From assembly GCA_019648995.1 (NCBI GenBank), contig BLXT01007636.1:485122-512357 (forward strand): a stretch of DNA of 27,236 nucleotides, in the 5' to 3' direction. Shown in pieces: positions 9,901-20,828 of this stretch (its first letter is position 1; each line of letters opens with the position of its first letter). The translations under genes were made by a program, and so were the position numbers. The stretch is from Plakobranchus ocellatus. Lineage: Eukaryota > Mollusca > Gastropoda > Plakobranchidae. The notes under the pieces are model-generated. The model was not told the origin of the DNA. It made no database searches and saw only the letters and a list, made by a program, of their open reading frames with translations.

Positions 9901-12832
9901 ATATATAGGTTTATAGATATTGAACATAAAATACTAGATGAAGTGACATCGCCTAGCTAGTAATTACAATGATGGTTATTGAATTAGCTGTATGATCATC
10001 TATATCTTTGTTACCATAGTACATTTGAGTCCAAATGATTCGAATGCAGATTGTTTGAATTTTTGTTTATTTCAAATGGCAATTTTCTCTTTAAATTATA
10101 ATGAAAAAATATTGGTTCAATCAAAGTCTGATAGAAGGATCTGATTTGTTTGAAGTCATCTTGAGGATTTTTCAGAACTGAGGTGTACTTTTTCTGGCTG
10201 CAGAATAGGCAGTGCTATGTCTAAGCGGGGAATAATTCTTCTGTGTATATTTTCTGCATGCCTACTTTTGAGGCAAAGTTCTGCAGTCAGTTTAGGAAAA
10301 GGAGAATGTTTAGGCCTGGGGCCCAGGTGCTGACTGAATGCAAAAGGAGGAGAGCTGTAATGACATGTGTGTTGAGAAACGTGGCATTAAGTTAGCTTAG
10401 GCCTAATTTTTGCCCTCCTTTCATCACTCAGCCTAGTTCTACATAGGTGCTGGCTTTTATTTTTTTTATGTGAGCTTTGTCTTAGATGTGGCTCAATCTT
10501 AGGTTACTCTCTGTTCTGTATCGGTATTAAATTTTAGACCTAGCTTTGGGTTACATAGTCGCTGGCTTTCACTTAAGTCAGGGAGGGCAGTTTATGAAAT
10601 AAATTATAAATCAAAGGGATTATCATAGATGTACATTATTTTTTCCTCATCTCTATGTATCCTAATATGCAAATTTTGGATAATTTGAATTGAAGTTGCT
10701 TTTTTTTTTTTTTTTTAGCTCAGTGACCTCATATATATAAAGTACATGCATATGCAAAATTGTATGCTATTTTTGCCATTTTCAAAGGCTTAGACTGACA
10801 GAAACCATGAAAACCCTACACAATGTGTACAGCTCTCACATAAGCTTGACTTATTTGGACTGGGTGCAAGATACATTTTTTCAATATCTTTTTTTTTTTT
10901 TGGTGGGATATTCTTAAGAATCAAGAATTGCTACATTTTCTGATACTACTCCCATACTTTGTTCCAACTTTGGTGTTTTTGTACAAATGAGAAATAAATT
11001 TAGTGAATAGTTTGGTACAATGCAATGATCTCATCAGAAAAGTATCTGCCTATTGATATTGCTTTTGTAGTTTTGATATACTATATCTCATGTGGTAATT
11101 CTGCCTTATTTTTTATTTTGAAGCTTGATCTCCTTCTTAACAGACATCATTAAAACATAAACAATTTTCTTCTTTCACTCAGTATTTTAAAAACTCTCTG
11201 CTGTTTTGTCCTTTTAGTGGTCCTGTTTGGTGTCATATTCTGTGTGGTGATGATGTGATAGGTCGTTGGAGAAGAATGCTGGGCCCCACAAAGGTTTTAA
11301 AGTGAGTATGGGTATGGATTATAATAGTATGCCTATTATGATGCTGTATATAAGCAATTAACAGTATTTTGCTTTTTTCTTACTCAGAATTATTCATTAT
11401 TCATGCTATAGAAACTTTCACTTATATTTTGCGATGCCAAAACGGTTTAAACCTAATTTCTTATCTTTTCCAGCATGCCTTGAACCTGGAATTTTCAAAC
11501 CCATAAATTTTTCAGGAAAAACATAGCTTAAAAGGAATTTTTTTTATATGGAACCATTCAAATTTCAACAGGTTGATTTGAGTTCAATTAAAGTATGCTT
11601 TTAGTCCCTGAAATTTCCATGACTTTTGACAGTTTTTTTGAAAATTTTAAAGCAAATGGGAATTTGTGTTTCTGTCACAAATCTGAGTTTCAGAATTCAT
11701 AGACTGGCAGGGGCAGGCTTTAGCTTTATCTTATAGAATAGGCTTCTCTCTATGGGCCACTTGGCATATTTGTTAAATATGACTGAAAAGACCAGATTTC
11801 AATTCAAGAAAGAAGTAAAAAAAGGAGAAGTGCAGGCAGACACATTTTTGAAAGAAGAAAAAAAAATGGGCATACAGATATACAGTCAATCAGAGAGAAA
11901 AAAAGAGAGCGGATGGTGATATTGATTATTACATTGAGTATGTTCAGCACCAATAATTGATCCCATTCATATCTCTAACTTGACATCCATTTGTTGGAAC
12001 AAACCTTTGCCAGCCCTGGTGATTTTTTTTTTCTTTAGCTTTATTTCTGCACAAACTTGATGATTGCCTCCTGTAATGTTATTTTTTTTATTGTTTTAGA
12101 CATTATTTTTAAAGAGATAATATTTTGACTGTAAGGCTTTTTAATTGTGTAATCTTTCTCACAATTTAGTTTACTTTGAAATAGGTAAACAAATATTAAA
12201 CAATAAGAAAATTTGCATGACTTGGATGTATGAAGAAAAGCAAAAGTGTTAAGTATAAAATTATTCAACTTTATATATATATTTTTTTAGTTCTTCTGTG
12301 TAATGCTACAGAAGAGGCATTTGTGCTGTGGGTGATGCCAAGTGAATTGTTTTTGTGATATTTACTTTTTTTTCTACAAGCAAAAAAGAAAAAAAAATAG
12401 TACTAATAATATTCAAGCAAATTTGAAAAATTTTAAAGAAGATATGTATGAAGCATAATAATTTGGATAATAGCTTAAAAATGGATCATAAGTTTTTCTC
12501 TTCTTTTTGTAATTGTTTGCTCTGTTTTGCCTTTTGTTTTTAGACTTACAATTAAGTAATTCACCCTTTTCTTTCTTTTAGAAAATGTCTACATAATAAA
12601 AATGACAGGTCATTATTTATTTGTGTGTGTGTGGGTGTTTTTAAAATGATTTTTCTTTTCTTTTTTTTTTTATTTTTGAACAATCTTAATTAGGGGCATT
12701 CAAATATAATCTTACGGTTTAAGAGGGGAGGGAGGGTTATATGTATGTGCATATGAATGTTATTCATGAATATGTATGTAAAGTACATGGAACAATGATT
12801 GTACTTCGCATTTTTGCATGATATAAATGTCA

Positions 12833-12866
<34 letters not shown>

Positions 12867-14950
12867 GTTAAATTGTTGTTGTCACAAGAGGACCACAAAA
12901 GCAGTTTACCATTAACATGGATAAGTTCAACTATGGTAAACCATTTATGGCTCTTTTTTAATCCACAAGATAATGGAGTGTTGAATGTACACCGTTTAAC
13001 AAAGTAGTAAGCCTAAAATATGGTTTAAGACTGCCAATTTATGTGTCATTGCTTTGAAAATTTATTCAAATTCTTTCGTCATTCTGATATTTACCAATTT
13101 GCATACTCAATTATTACTGAGATCTCCAGGCCCATAAGATCCAATAAAATATGTTCTCTGTGTACTGATTATTGACAGTAGTTTTAAAAAGCAACTAGTA
13201 TGTGCCAGAATGTTCACTAGTCCTTGTGATAGTCTTAATAAATAGTCTGCAGATCAAATCCTAATGAAAGCCGTTGGCAGGGTATTTTCTTTCAAACCAA
13301 TGCCTTAAAGAAAAAAAAAATTAATTGTAATAGTGGTTAAGTAGCAACAGCATGTATTCTGTACTCCTTCAAACTTTCAACTTGGCTGCTGTCTAAATTG
13401 CAGCTCAAGAAGAATGCACACTAGGCATATATGGGTACGCTAAAGCCTTGTAGTAAAGTTCTCGTGGGCAAAGGCTAGTCCAACAGGCTAGAACAACCAC
13501 CATGCGTGCATGCAAAATTTTATTATGTCATGGTCATATTTTGAAAAAGGCTATTCTTAAACTACAATTAATACTTAGTCTTAATAAGTTAACACGCCGT
13601 CGACGATTATTATTACATGTGTTGTTATTATTATATTATTTATTGTTGTTGTTGTTGCTGTTAATAAAATTATTACAATTATTATTGCTATTACTATTAT
13701 GATTATTACAATTGTTAATATTATTATTATTATTAATATTATTATTATTATTATAATAACAGGTAACAATGTAATGNNNNAGTGTAAGAAGGGAAGGGTA
13801 GGAGGAATATCAAAAAGTCCCAAAAAAGGTGTAAGATTATATTTGAATAGCTCCTTAGTCTGCTGTCACATTTCACTTTTTTAAGTGATTGACATAATAT
13901 GCTTAACTCCTTCATATAGGGACAATATCCTTGACTCCCTCTCATGGGCTTTGCAGTCAAAATTGTTGATTTTGTGTGTTGAGACTTTAAAAAAAAAATT
14001 CAAAGAAAGCTTAAAGTATTTGAAATGGGTTTTTTCTTTAAAATCTTATGCATGCTTTCAAGACTTTTGTCCATCATAAATAATGAAGCAACATAAAAAA
14101 TGCATTTCAGATAGAAACTATTTTTTAGGTTTTAGTTTTTTTTTGTTTTTTTTTTTTCTATCTTTTTATTCATTACTACTGCCATCCTCAATCAGAACTG
14201 TTTATGACGAGCCAGAAAGTATCCGTGGGTCTTATGGTCTGACAGACACAAGAAACTGTGCTCATGGTTCAGGTAATGTTTTGTCCAGAAATTTCTCTGC
14301 ACATCTATTTCTCTTGCAAGTTCTCTTAGCCTATCCTTGGGACCTTCCTTCTTCATTTTATGCGATTTTTTTTTTTTGGCAATGTCATAAGTATGTATTT
14401 TAATGAACTTAATTCACATCTCTGTATTTTAAATAGGGACAGACAGACTTCAGACATGCTCTGTTGTGTACCATAATAACACAGGAGATTAAACTAAATT
14501 CTGTACTTTCTTTATGTTAACAATCAACTTTGAGTGTTAGGAAAGCACATTCATCTTTGCAAAATAGTTCTATCATTTGTGAGGTTTATTTATTTTTTAA
14601 TAAATAAGTTTGTAATAAACCTTCATATGAACTTTGCAAGTAAAAGCAAAATGAATACGAGCTATTCACCTTTTGGATTGAATGTGCGTTGATGGAAGAA
14701 AATGTATCAAAGAAAATGATAACAATAAAAGTAAAATTAGCAGTCTGTTAAGATCATTACCTTTTTCATTGTGATTTTTTTCTTACTTGAAAACTAAAAA
14801 CAGCAGATTGCTCATTAACATGGAAATAAAGGAGTAATGCAAAATCATAAAATGGTTTTATTTTGATCATTGTTGAGCTATCAGATGACAAAAAGAAACA
14901 CAATTATGGAAGTTTTGATTCAGTTTATTTTAAAATATACATATATAAAT

Positions 14951-14990
<40 letters not shown>

Positions 14991-15218
14991 GTGTCTCTCT
15001 TTCTCTCTATATATATAGTTTCTGTTTAATATTTGTCATTGTTATTGTTTTTGTGTCCAGACTCTGATGCTACAGCAAAGAGAGAGGTTGGATTTTTCTT
15101 CCCAGAATTTGACTTTGAGAAATGGTACAAAGAGGAGCACCAGCTGTTTCAGAGGGACCTGGTAGAGTTTGATCCACATCTGTTACAACACATTGCCATG
15201 CCTGACATTCATCCTTAG
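6847..15218 (+). CDS. NME6: Nucleoside diphosphate kinase 6 (NME6), six exons, complete
   Basis: Joining 6847-6918, 8605-8707, 9139-9178, 11218-11301, 14196-14272 and 15061-15218 gives 534 nt, which is 177 residues plus TAG. All five introns are GT..AG with phases 0, 1, 2, 2, 1. The product reads like animal NME6 without gaps through the kinase core: ILKPD at residues 11-15, GRW-RRMLGPT at 87-96, SIRGSYGLTDTRN at 108-120 and NCAHGSD at 120-126. H123 is the expected phosphohistidine. The extra residues between GPT and SIRG are the NME6-type loop that separates it from NME1/2. Family enzymes move the gamma-phosphate between nucleoside triphosphates and diphosphates; vertebrate NME6 has been linked to mitochondria. 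No clear targeting peptide is visible. Length is close to human NME6 (about 186 aa), with a different C-terminal tail. The start codon opens exon 1 directly before PLQLTLAILKPD, where the family begins. Confidence 0.95.
6919..8604 (+). other. NME6 intron 1
   Basis: A 1686-base AT-rich intron bounded by GTAAGC and TCAG, with several homopolymer T runs. No exon-like frame, transposon gene or RNA gene was recognised. Confidence 0.88.
8605..8707 (+). CDS. NME6: NME6 exon 2
   Basis: The acceptor is CTTCTCAG at 8597-8604 and the donor GTAGAT is at 8708. It encodes residues 25-58, starting NVWTRILENGLYFVSSKHMH and ending EFYAEHR, plus the first base of Gly59. It matches the NME6 stretch between the KPD motif and the GRFF motif with no gap. 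Confidence 0.93.
8708..9138 (+). other. NME6 intron 2
   Basis: A 431-base intron between GTAGAT and TTGCAG. A 79-codon open frame at 8760-8999 starts inside it, shows no NME6 similarity and is taken as chance. Confidence 0.88.
9139..9178 (+). CDS. NME6: NME6 exon 3 (40-nt microexon)
   Basis: The acceptor is TTCTTGCAG ending at 9138 and the donor GTGTGT starts at 9179. It encodes KFFQNRLVNFMS (residues 60-71) with split codons at both ends (Gly59 and Ser72). It aligns with the RFFYQRLVEFMAS segment of human NME6. It is too short to be found as an open reading frame; it was placed by homology and by the phase of its neighbours. Confidence 0.92.
9179..11217 (+). other. NME6 intron 3
   Basis: A 2039-base AT-rich intron with T runs near 10699-10716 and 10889-10900. 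I see no gene or repeat family in it. Confidence 0.85.
11218..11301 (+). CDS. NME6: NME6 exon 4
   Basis: The acceptor is CCTTTTAG ending at 11217 and the donor GTGAGT starts at 11302. It encodes GPVWCHILCGDDVIGRW through RRMLGPTKVL (residues 73-99) with split codons at Ser72 and Lys100. Reading through the donor would give an immediate TGA, which supports the splice site. GPT followed by the start of the NME6-specific loop is diagnostic. Confidence 0.93.
12835..12866. repeat. ATT trinucleotide array
   Basis: A nearly perfect run of ATT units inside NME6 intron 4. Confidence 0.9.
13600..13762. repeat. Interrupted ATT/GTT array
   Basis: Trinucleotide-rich sequence (ATT, GTT, ATA) over about 160 bases, ending just before the N gap. 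Confidence 0.85.
13777..13780. other. Assembly gap (four N)
   Basis: Four undetermined bases directly after a long ATT-repeat region inside NME6 intron 4. The true gap size may differ from four bases, because the adjacent repeat is a usual cause of collapse. Confidence 0.97.
14196..14272 (+). CDS. NME6: NME6 exon 5 with the catalytic histidine
   Basis: The acceptor is CAATCAG ending at 14195 and the donor GTAATG starts at 14273. It encodes residues 101-125, from TVYDEPESIRGSYG to RNCAHGS. It carries the SIRG motif that binds phosphate, the N120 and H123 active-site pair, and the first base of Asp126, which completes the HGSD signature across the next intron. Confidence 0.95.
14273..15060 (+). 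other. NME6 intron 5
   Basis: A 788-base intron between GTAATG and TGTCCAG. A CT dinucleotide array sits about 50 bases upstream of the acceptor. No gene was seen. Confidence 0.87.
14953..15008. repeat. CT microsatellite upstream of NME6 exon 6
   Basis: A CT dinucleotide tract with a few G interruptions. It ends about 50 bases before the exon 6 acceptor and so lies in the pyrimidine-rich part of intron 5. Confidence 0.9.
15061..15218 (+). CDS. NME6: NME6 exon 6 (terminal coding exon)
   Basis: The acceptor is TTGTGTCCAG ending at 15060. It encodes Asp126 to Pro177 and the stop TAG at 15216-15218. REVGFFFPEFDFEKWYKEE aligns with the human REIAAFFPDFSEQRWYEEE segment. The last 25 or so residues (from HQLFQRDL onward) are a lineage-specific tail without a motif I recognise. 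Confidence 0.93.
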
Positions 15219-15880
15219 AATATAGTGCTAAAATTACTATATCATCAAAAGGAAAATCTTTCCTTGCTTCCAAGTCCTGAATATACTGTGATAACTTAAA
15301 TTCGTTTTGAAGTTTCATGTAATGGTTTTCCAAACACTGGGTATTGGCATAATTATTGTGGTCCAGAAAAAAAACAAACAATCAAAGTTGCCAGGTTGTT
15401 GATTTAGGATTAATGTTCCTTGTTTCTGCTCCATTTTTTTTGCATTTTACCTTATGTCTACCTCATCCAGAACCTTTGACTTTTTGAATTGGTGAAGTAA
15501 GTAATTACAAAATTGAGAAAGCTAGCTCATGACTTAGGTCAAGGCGTAAAGCATGTGTGTTATGTCTGCACCTTTAAAGTACATAATATAAATATTGTAC
15601 TTAACTTTCCTTCTTACTGCTTCTCAACCCTTGGATCCACCACAAGCTGTTTTTATTTCAGTAGTGTGGCAGATGCAGTAGCAGGGGTTTGTTGTACTAC
15701 ATACCAAAATAATAGTTGTACAGCATGCCACTCTTTTTGGTGGGGGAAGTGTGAGTGAGATGGTAGACCCGCTTTAAGGATTAGCCTGAGATCCATGATG
15801 TGGTGACTTTTTCAGCTGTGGTTCTGTAAGAATTGCAAAAACTTCTGTTGTGTAATAAAAACACACTCCATTTCTTGGAT
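15219..15880 (+). other. NME6 3' untranslated region and likely poly(A) signal
   Basis: No coding potential follows the NME6 stop. The first canonical AATAAA lies at 15854-15859 and a second at 16303-16308. The first is the likeliest end signal, giving a 3' UTR of about 650 nt. The exact cleavage site is inferred, not seen. Confidence 0.5.
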
Positions 15881-17693
15881 TACCAAATCCAGCATTGAAG
15901 GTGGTATGTTGCTAAGCCTCTTAGTTTTGAAGTCTAGTTACCAGAGTTAGTTATAAAATCTTGCATCCCATTGCAAAGGCATCAGTCTGTCCCTGCAGAG
16001 AGCTTTTAAAAAAGTTGTGTTGAAAAATAAGCAGTACAGAAAACAATATGATATAAAGCTTATTCTATGTCACTCTCCACTACTAAACAAAACTAGGCAT
16101 AGTTTTTCAAAATTGACCAACAAGTAAAAAAGTTATTAAAAATTGACATTTCTCGTAATCTTATTGAATTGTGTTAGGAAGAGCTGCAAGATTACAATTT
16201 TACTTTATTCTAAAAAGGACCAAAAAGATGATAGTGACAGACAGAATAACAGTTTGATTGTAACCTACCAGTGGTGCCCTGCAACCTCCTGCATTCATAC
16301 TGAATAAAGATAGGTCTGGTGATTTAAAATTCAGACAAATCAATAAGCAACCCACACAGCATTTTTTCACTTTATGATATCTGTAACAATGAATTTATTG
16401 ATAGGGAAACAATTTAAACCATTGCAAAAAAGCAAAAATACATATAAACTTATAAAAATAAGTAGGCCACATGTAATATATTCATAGTAGATACACACAT
16501 TTAACAGACATATATTACTAGAGAATCCAAACCAAAATTTGAACATCACCAGACCCAAAATTTGATTTTGCCAATGCATAAGCTTTTTATGCCAATCACT
16601 ATGGTACTAAATTTATTGCTGTGGCACAATATTTAAAAGGTTATGAATTTTTCATTAATTTAAATTTTGCGCATTTTGCTAAAAGAAGAAAATCTCATTT
16701 TTGGACACCCACCAAAAAAAAATTAGGCAACTCACATCATTCAAACTTCCTGAACTGACTCAATATAACACACAACAAAGTCAATTTTTTTCAGGAAGAT
16801 CAAAAGACTATAAATACTTTATTTTTAGCAACAAAAATGGCTCAATGCCACTTTTCCAACTTTTTTTCAAGAGAGGCAAAAAACAAAAATTTTTGCAAAC
16901 TTCAAAAATTGTTAGAAAATCAACCACAAGTCATACTGTGATAATACACATATCATAATACACATCTTTTCAAGCTCTTTTCAAATAACATGACACTGAT
17001 CATTAAAATGTGCAAGTTTACCAAAAAAAAAAAAAAAATCATTGGCATTGCTCTTCAACAAAAAGTACAAAATTTCACCGATCTGTTTAGTTTCAAAATT
17101 ACATTGTTCCTTATAGAAGAAGCGACGTGGAAATATAGTTATATACTGGTACATCAGACATAAAATTAAAAATAAAAGGAAACAATGCACAAGCTCAAAT
17201 AAGAGGGATTATAGAACAAAATAAGTGCCTCTTGCAGCCCCTCTTTTTATAAGTATTCAAGTTTTAACGAATGATGAAAACCAAACAGAAATTGAACTAT
17301 GTACAGAAAATCAGGCCGGAGGTCTAATCATGATAATATTACAACCGGTACCAGAGTGTAACTTGAAAAAAAATTATTTTTAGCACTTTACATATTACAC
17401 ATATCAGTACACAAATCCTTGTTCGCATACAAAAAAAAGTAATTCAATTTGCAAATTTAAACAATAGAAAAAGTTGAAGGACATTTGAAGTCAGAAAAAG
17501 CTAAAAGTGTTGAGTAAAAGAAAACGTCAAACATTAGAAAGAATTAAAATATATGAAGCCTTTGTGTGATGACTATACGAGTGAATTAGTATAAAATTTT
17601 TATAAGCTCATCCTTAGTAGAAAGAGAATCATAATGTTATTCATTAAAATTTAAAATAATAAAATATTAAAATAACAACCCTACAGCCTTAGC
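15881..17693. other. Intergenic stretch between NME6 and the transposase-like remnants
   Basis: About 1.8 kb of AT-rich sequence. The part nearest 17694 may be the 3' flank of the minus-strand remnant, but no terminal repeat was identified. The small open frames have no recognisable domain. Confidence 0.5.
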
Positions 17694-19160
17694 CTAAAAG
17701 AAAAATTTGAGTTTCATAAAAATATTAAGCTGAGGGGGTTCAGACTCAAAACGTGTACCAAGTTTTGTTTTCAAAATTTCAATCATTTCATCCAAGGAGC
17801 CCAGTTTTAAGTCATGTCTGCCAACAACTTTCTGGTATCTTATTTCATTTTTAAATATTTCTGATATTTTGGCATTGGAAAGCTTTTTTTTAAAAGTTTT
17901 TAATAAATCGTCAACATCTTGCGTTGATGCACATGGCCCACCATAGGCCTTCACTTTGCTCAATAGGTCTGATTTTCTCTCCATTCCAGTAATCTCTTTA
18001 AGTAATTTGTTTTGCTAATTTTCAACAAAATTCTCACGAACAGAATTTTACCTATTTTTGCTAATTCAGTACTCTCCTGTCTTAGAACTTTACGTCTTCT
18101 TCGTGCAATTCTGAACATTTTACTTATGTGTGATCTAATTTTAGACTAAATAAATTTAACAGTGTTATTCCTTTTTATACTGTGTAGACCTATTGTGCAA
18201 CGATGCATTTCTTTGTTTTGATATATCAAAGTCAAAGTCGCCAAATGCACTTTCTCCTACAAGATTTGTGAGAGGACAATGTTTGATTTGTTCCTTTACA
18301 CTATCATCAACATTATGAAATGTACCTCCGGGAAGAAAATCCGAGAGCTGTCTTCTTGTTACATCTAAAGCTTCTGAGCACGTAGCTTTTAAACATCTTC
18401 TAATAATCTCTATATCACTTTTCGATACAAAATCGTGGACAGCTGTAAAAGTAGGTGTATAAAGGAACATATCACCATGATAAATAGAAATAACAACAGG
18501 GTCAAATAAATCTGAAGGATCTTCAGCCCATTTAACAAAGTTGGAAACCATTTTACCAATGTATGTATGGAAATCACAATAATTTACATCACTATTTATA
18601 AGTTTCCAGTATGGCCCAGTGATCTTTATGTAAAACAATGCAACAGCACATAACAAGCACATCAATATTGGATCTTGTATATCACAGCTTACACTTTCAA
18701 TTTTCATGCTAGGATTATCATGCAGAATGCCAGAATAAAAAAAATATATTCAGTTTTGGCAAATGATGAATCAAAGCAGCAGCACTCCGCCAGCAGCTTC
18801 AAAAAAGCAATTAAATCTATTTCTCCTATAACTTGGAATAATAGAATTGACACAAAAAGTTGTCCACTCAACCCGGCATCCATTCTTTTGGTCACCTCTT
18901 GGACCCAATACATTACAAGCAGTCCTGATCACCTGACTAACACAATTCTCTGAGGTATCATAAAAATGACTAAACCTTGCCTCTTGATCCCTTCCTAACT
19001 TTCTTCCTATTACACCAATCAATCCATCCTCAACTTTGCTAATACCCTTTTCTCATGCATTACTTAAACCTAAGAGATAGTGAGCATTACAGTGTAAAAA
19101 ATGCAAAAGGATATCTTTTCCAACTTCAGATTTAATTAGGTAGGTCAGATGAAAATTTCA
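17694..19160 (-). pseudogene. Transposase-like gene remnant, C-terminal half (copy A)
   Basis: On the minus strand a broken reading frame runs through these blocks in order: HFLHCNAHYLLGLSNA (near 19060-19110), an in-frame TGA at 19053-19055, GRKLGRDQEARFSHF, NVLGPRGDQKNGCRVEW, RRNRFNCFFEAAGGV, then after a frameshift ITGPYWKLINSD, FLPGGTFHNVDD, CPLTNLVGESAFGDFDFD, and finally KVKAYGGPCASTQDVDDLLK at the C-terminus before a stop at 17694. I recognise this order from a widespread, poorly named protein family of marine invertebrates that looks transposon-derived; that is recall, not a search result. Several frameshifts and stops show it is not functional. It starts about where the N-terminal fragment at 22554-23836 ends. 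Confidence 0.7.
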
Positions 19161-20828
19161 AACATAATAGAGCTTGAAGATAGATACTTTTTCTAAATCT
19201 ACTTGTTAAAACTAAAAGATTAAAAAAAAATTTTGTAAATCAGTTAAAAAATAACAAAGTTATTGAATTTTATAAATTTATTAAACTTAGAATATTTGCG
19301 GCCGCGCGCGCCGTGGCACAAAACACAGACTTTACATCGCATTAAAATCAACCAAAAATGAAATAAAAGCACAAAAAAGTTTTTACTTAACCAAAACTAA
19401 GCAAAGTTGAATATTTGTAAGTTTTAGATGTCTAGACACATTATTATTGAAGATACAGCAACACAAAAATGGCTAAAAATCTAAATTTTACACATAATTT
19501 AGGCCAAAATTCTCATACCGGCCATTTTTTATGTCACATTGTGAAAAAAAAAAATAGTTTTCATACAAGCTTAAATACATTTTCAGCCCATCCATACTAT
19601 ATACAGATGAAGTCTAATTTTTGTCAAGGGTATTGGACATTAAAAAAACGAAATATAAGCAAGCAAAATATGGTTTAAGTTTTAAGCCTAAAAATTGGCA
19701 TTTTAAAAGAATGAGCCGAAATAGGCAGACCGCTGTTTACAACGGACAAAAAAATTCATTAAAAAAAACTATTTGGAGTACAAAAGATGAATCATACATT
19801 AAAAAAAAAGGCTTTTTTTGTTCTCTTTCTTTTGATGTATATCTCAAAACAATGAAAACATTAGTTTTATCAATATTGTGGGATGTGACATGCCAAGTCA
19901 GAATGAGTCCGATTACCATGAATGAAACCCAAATAAAAAAAGAACTATTCGGAGTACAACGATGAATCATACATGAAAAAAAAAGCTTGCTTTGTTCTCT
20001 TTCATTTGAAGTATACTACAAAACACTAGAAAGATTAGTTTTGTCAATATTTTAGAATATAACATTGCAAGTAAGAATGAGGTAAATTATCATGAATAGG
20101 CCTACATTTAATTAATTTGAAATTAGAAAACAATGGCACAGATTCATCAGTATTTTATGCTCCCTATAGTTTGTAGATGCAAACCATCAAATTTACATAA
20201 ATATTAGCACAGAAAGGACAAAAAAAATTTAAAATATAAAATGGCAAATTAATGTTCAAGCCAAAATGCTTATGAAATAATGACTCAATATCACACAGTC
20301 ATCCAAACTACTAAAAGTCAATAGAAATTACAGCAAAATCTTCAACATTATTTCCTGATTAAAGGCACCAACCAATAATACACAGATGAATCAAACAAAA
20401 GCTTTTGAAGGGTAATTCATTAATCAAGAATGGAACCATTAGTTTTATCAATATTTTAGAATACAACATAGCAAGTAAGTATGAGCCCGACTGTTAATGT
20501 TAATTGTTATGGGAACATCAATATATAGAATAACTCATTTAAAATTAGAGAACGATAGCATGGATTCACAATTATTGTACATCGTATGCAAACCAATTCG
20601 AGGTGATATCATTAATAGTACTGAAAAAAAGAAACATTAAAAAAAATTGCAAATTAATTTTAGAGTTAAGGAAAATAGTCAAATGCAACAGACACGATCA
20701 GCACTTAGATGATACCTGCAAAGTGCAATATTTTTTCCTGAATTCGGCATCAACCCATTTAATTTCTGCGATGCTCTGTACTCAATTTTCAGTTGGCAAT
20801 AATTATTTAATTTGAAACATGCTAAAAT
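19161..20828. other. Non-coding segment between copies A and C
   Basis: 1.67 kb of AT-rich sequence. It may be the 3' flank of copy C. It holds a 170-bp degenerate tandem repeat and a very GC-rich 16-base block at 19297-19312. No gene was recognised; the small open frames are in the repeat and are not conserved between units. Confidence 0.55.
19760..20505. repeat. Degenerate repeat of about 170 bp, three units
   Basis: Units at about 19760-19925 and 19928-20100 are adjacent. A third partial unit is at about 20376-20505. Shared landmarks in order are GGAGTACAA, GATGAATCATACAT, TTTGTTCTCTTTC, ATTAGTTTT.TCAATATT, and GCAAGT or CCAAGT before AGAATGAG. Confidence 0.75.

Larger units (their letters stand above)
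11302..14195 (+). other. NME6 intron 4
   Basis: A 2894-base intron. It contains ATT trinucleotide arrays near 12835-12866 and 13600-13760 and a four-base run of N at 13777-13780. No coding segment was recognised; open frames in the ATT tract are low-complexity artefacts. Confidence 0.85.

Noticed and set aside
13502..13823. Hydrophobic open frames rich in Ile and Leu, resembling membrane proteins
   Set aside because: Direct translation of ATT/GTT repeats, and one runs through the N gap.
15070..15381. Minus-strand 103-codon frame over NME6 exon 6
   Set aside because: Shadow of the real plus-strand exon; the plus frame matches NME6 at many positions.
19469..19970. Open frames on both strands in the 170-bp repeat region
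   Set aside because: They are not maintained between repeat units and have no recognisable domain.
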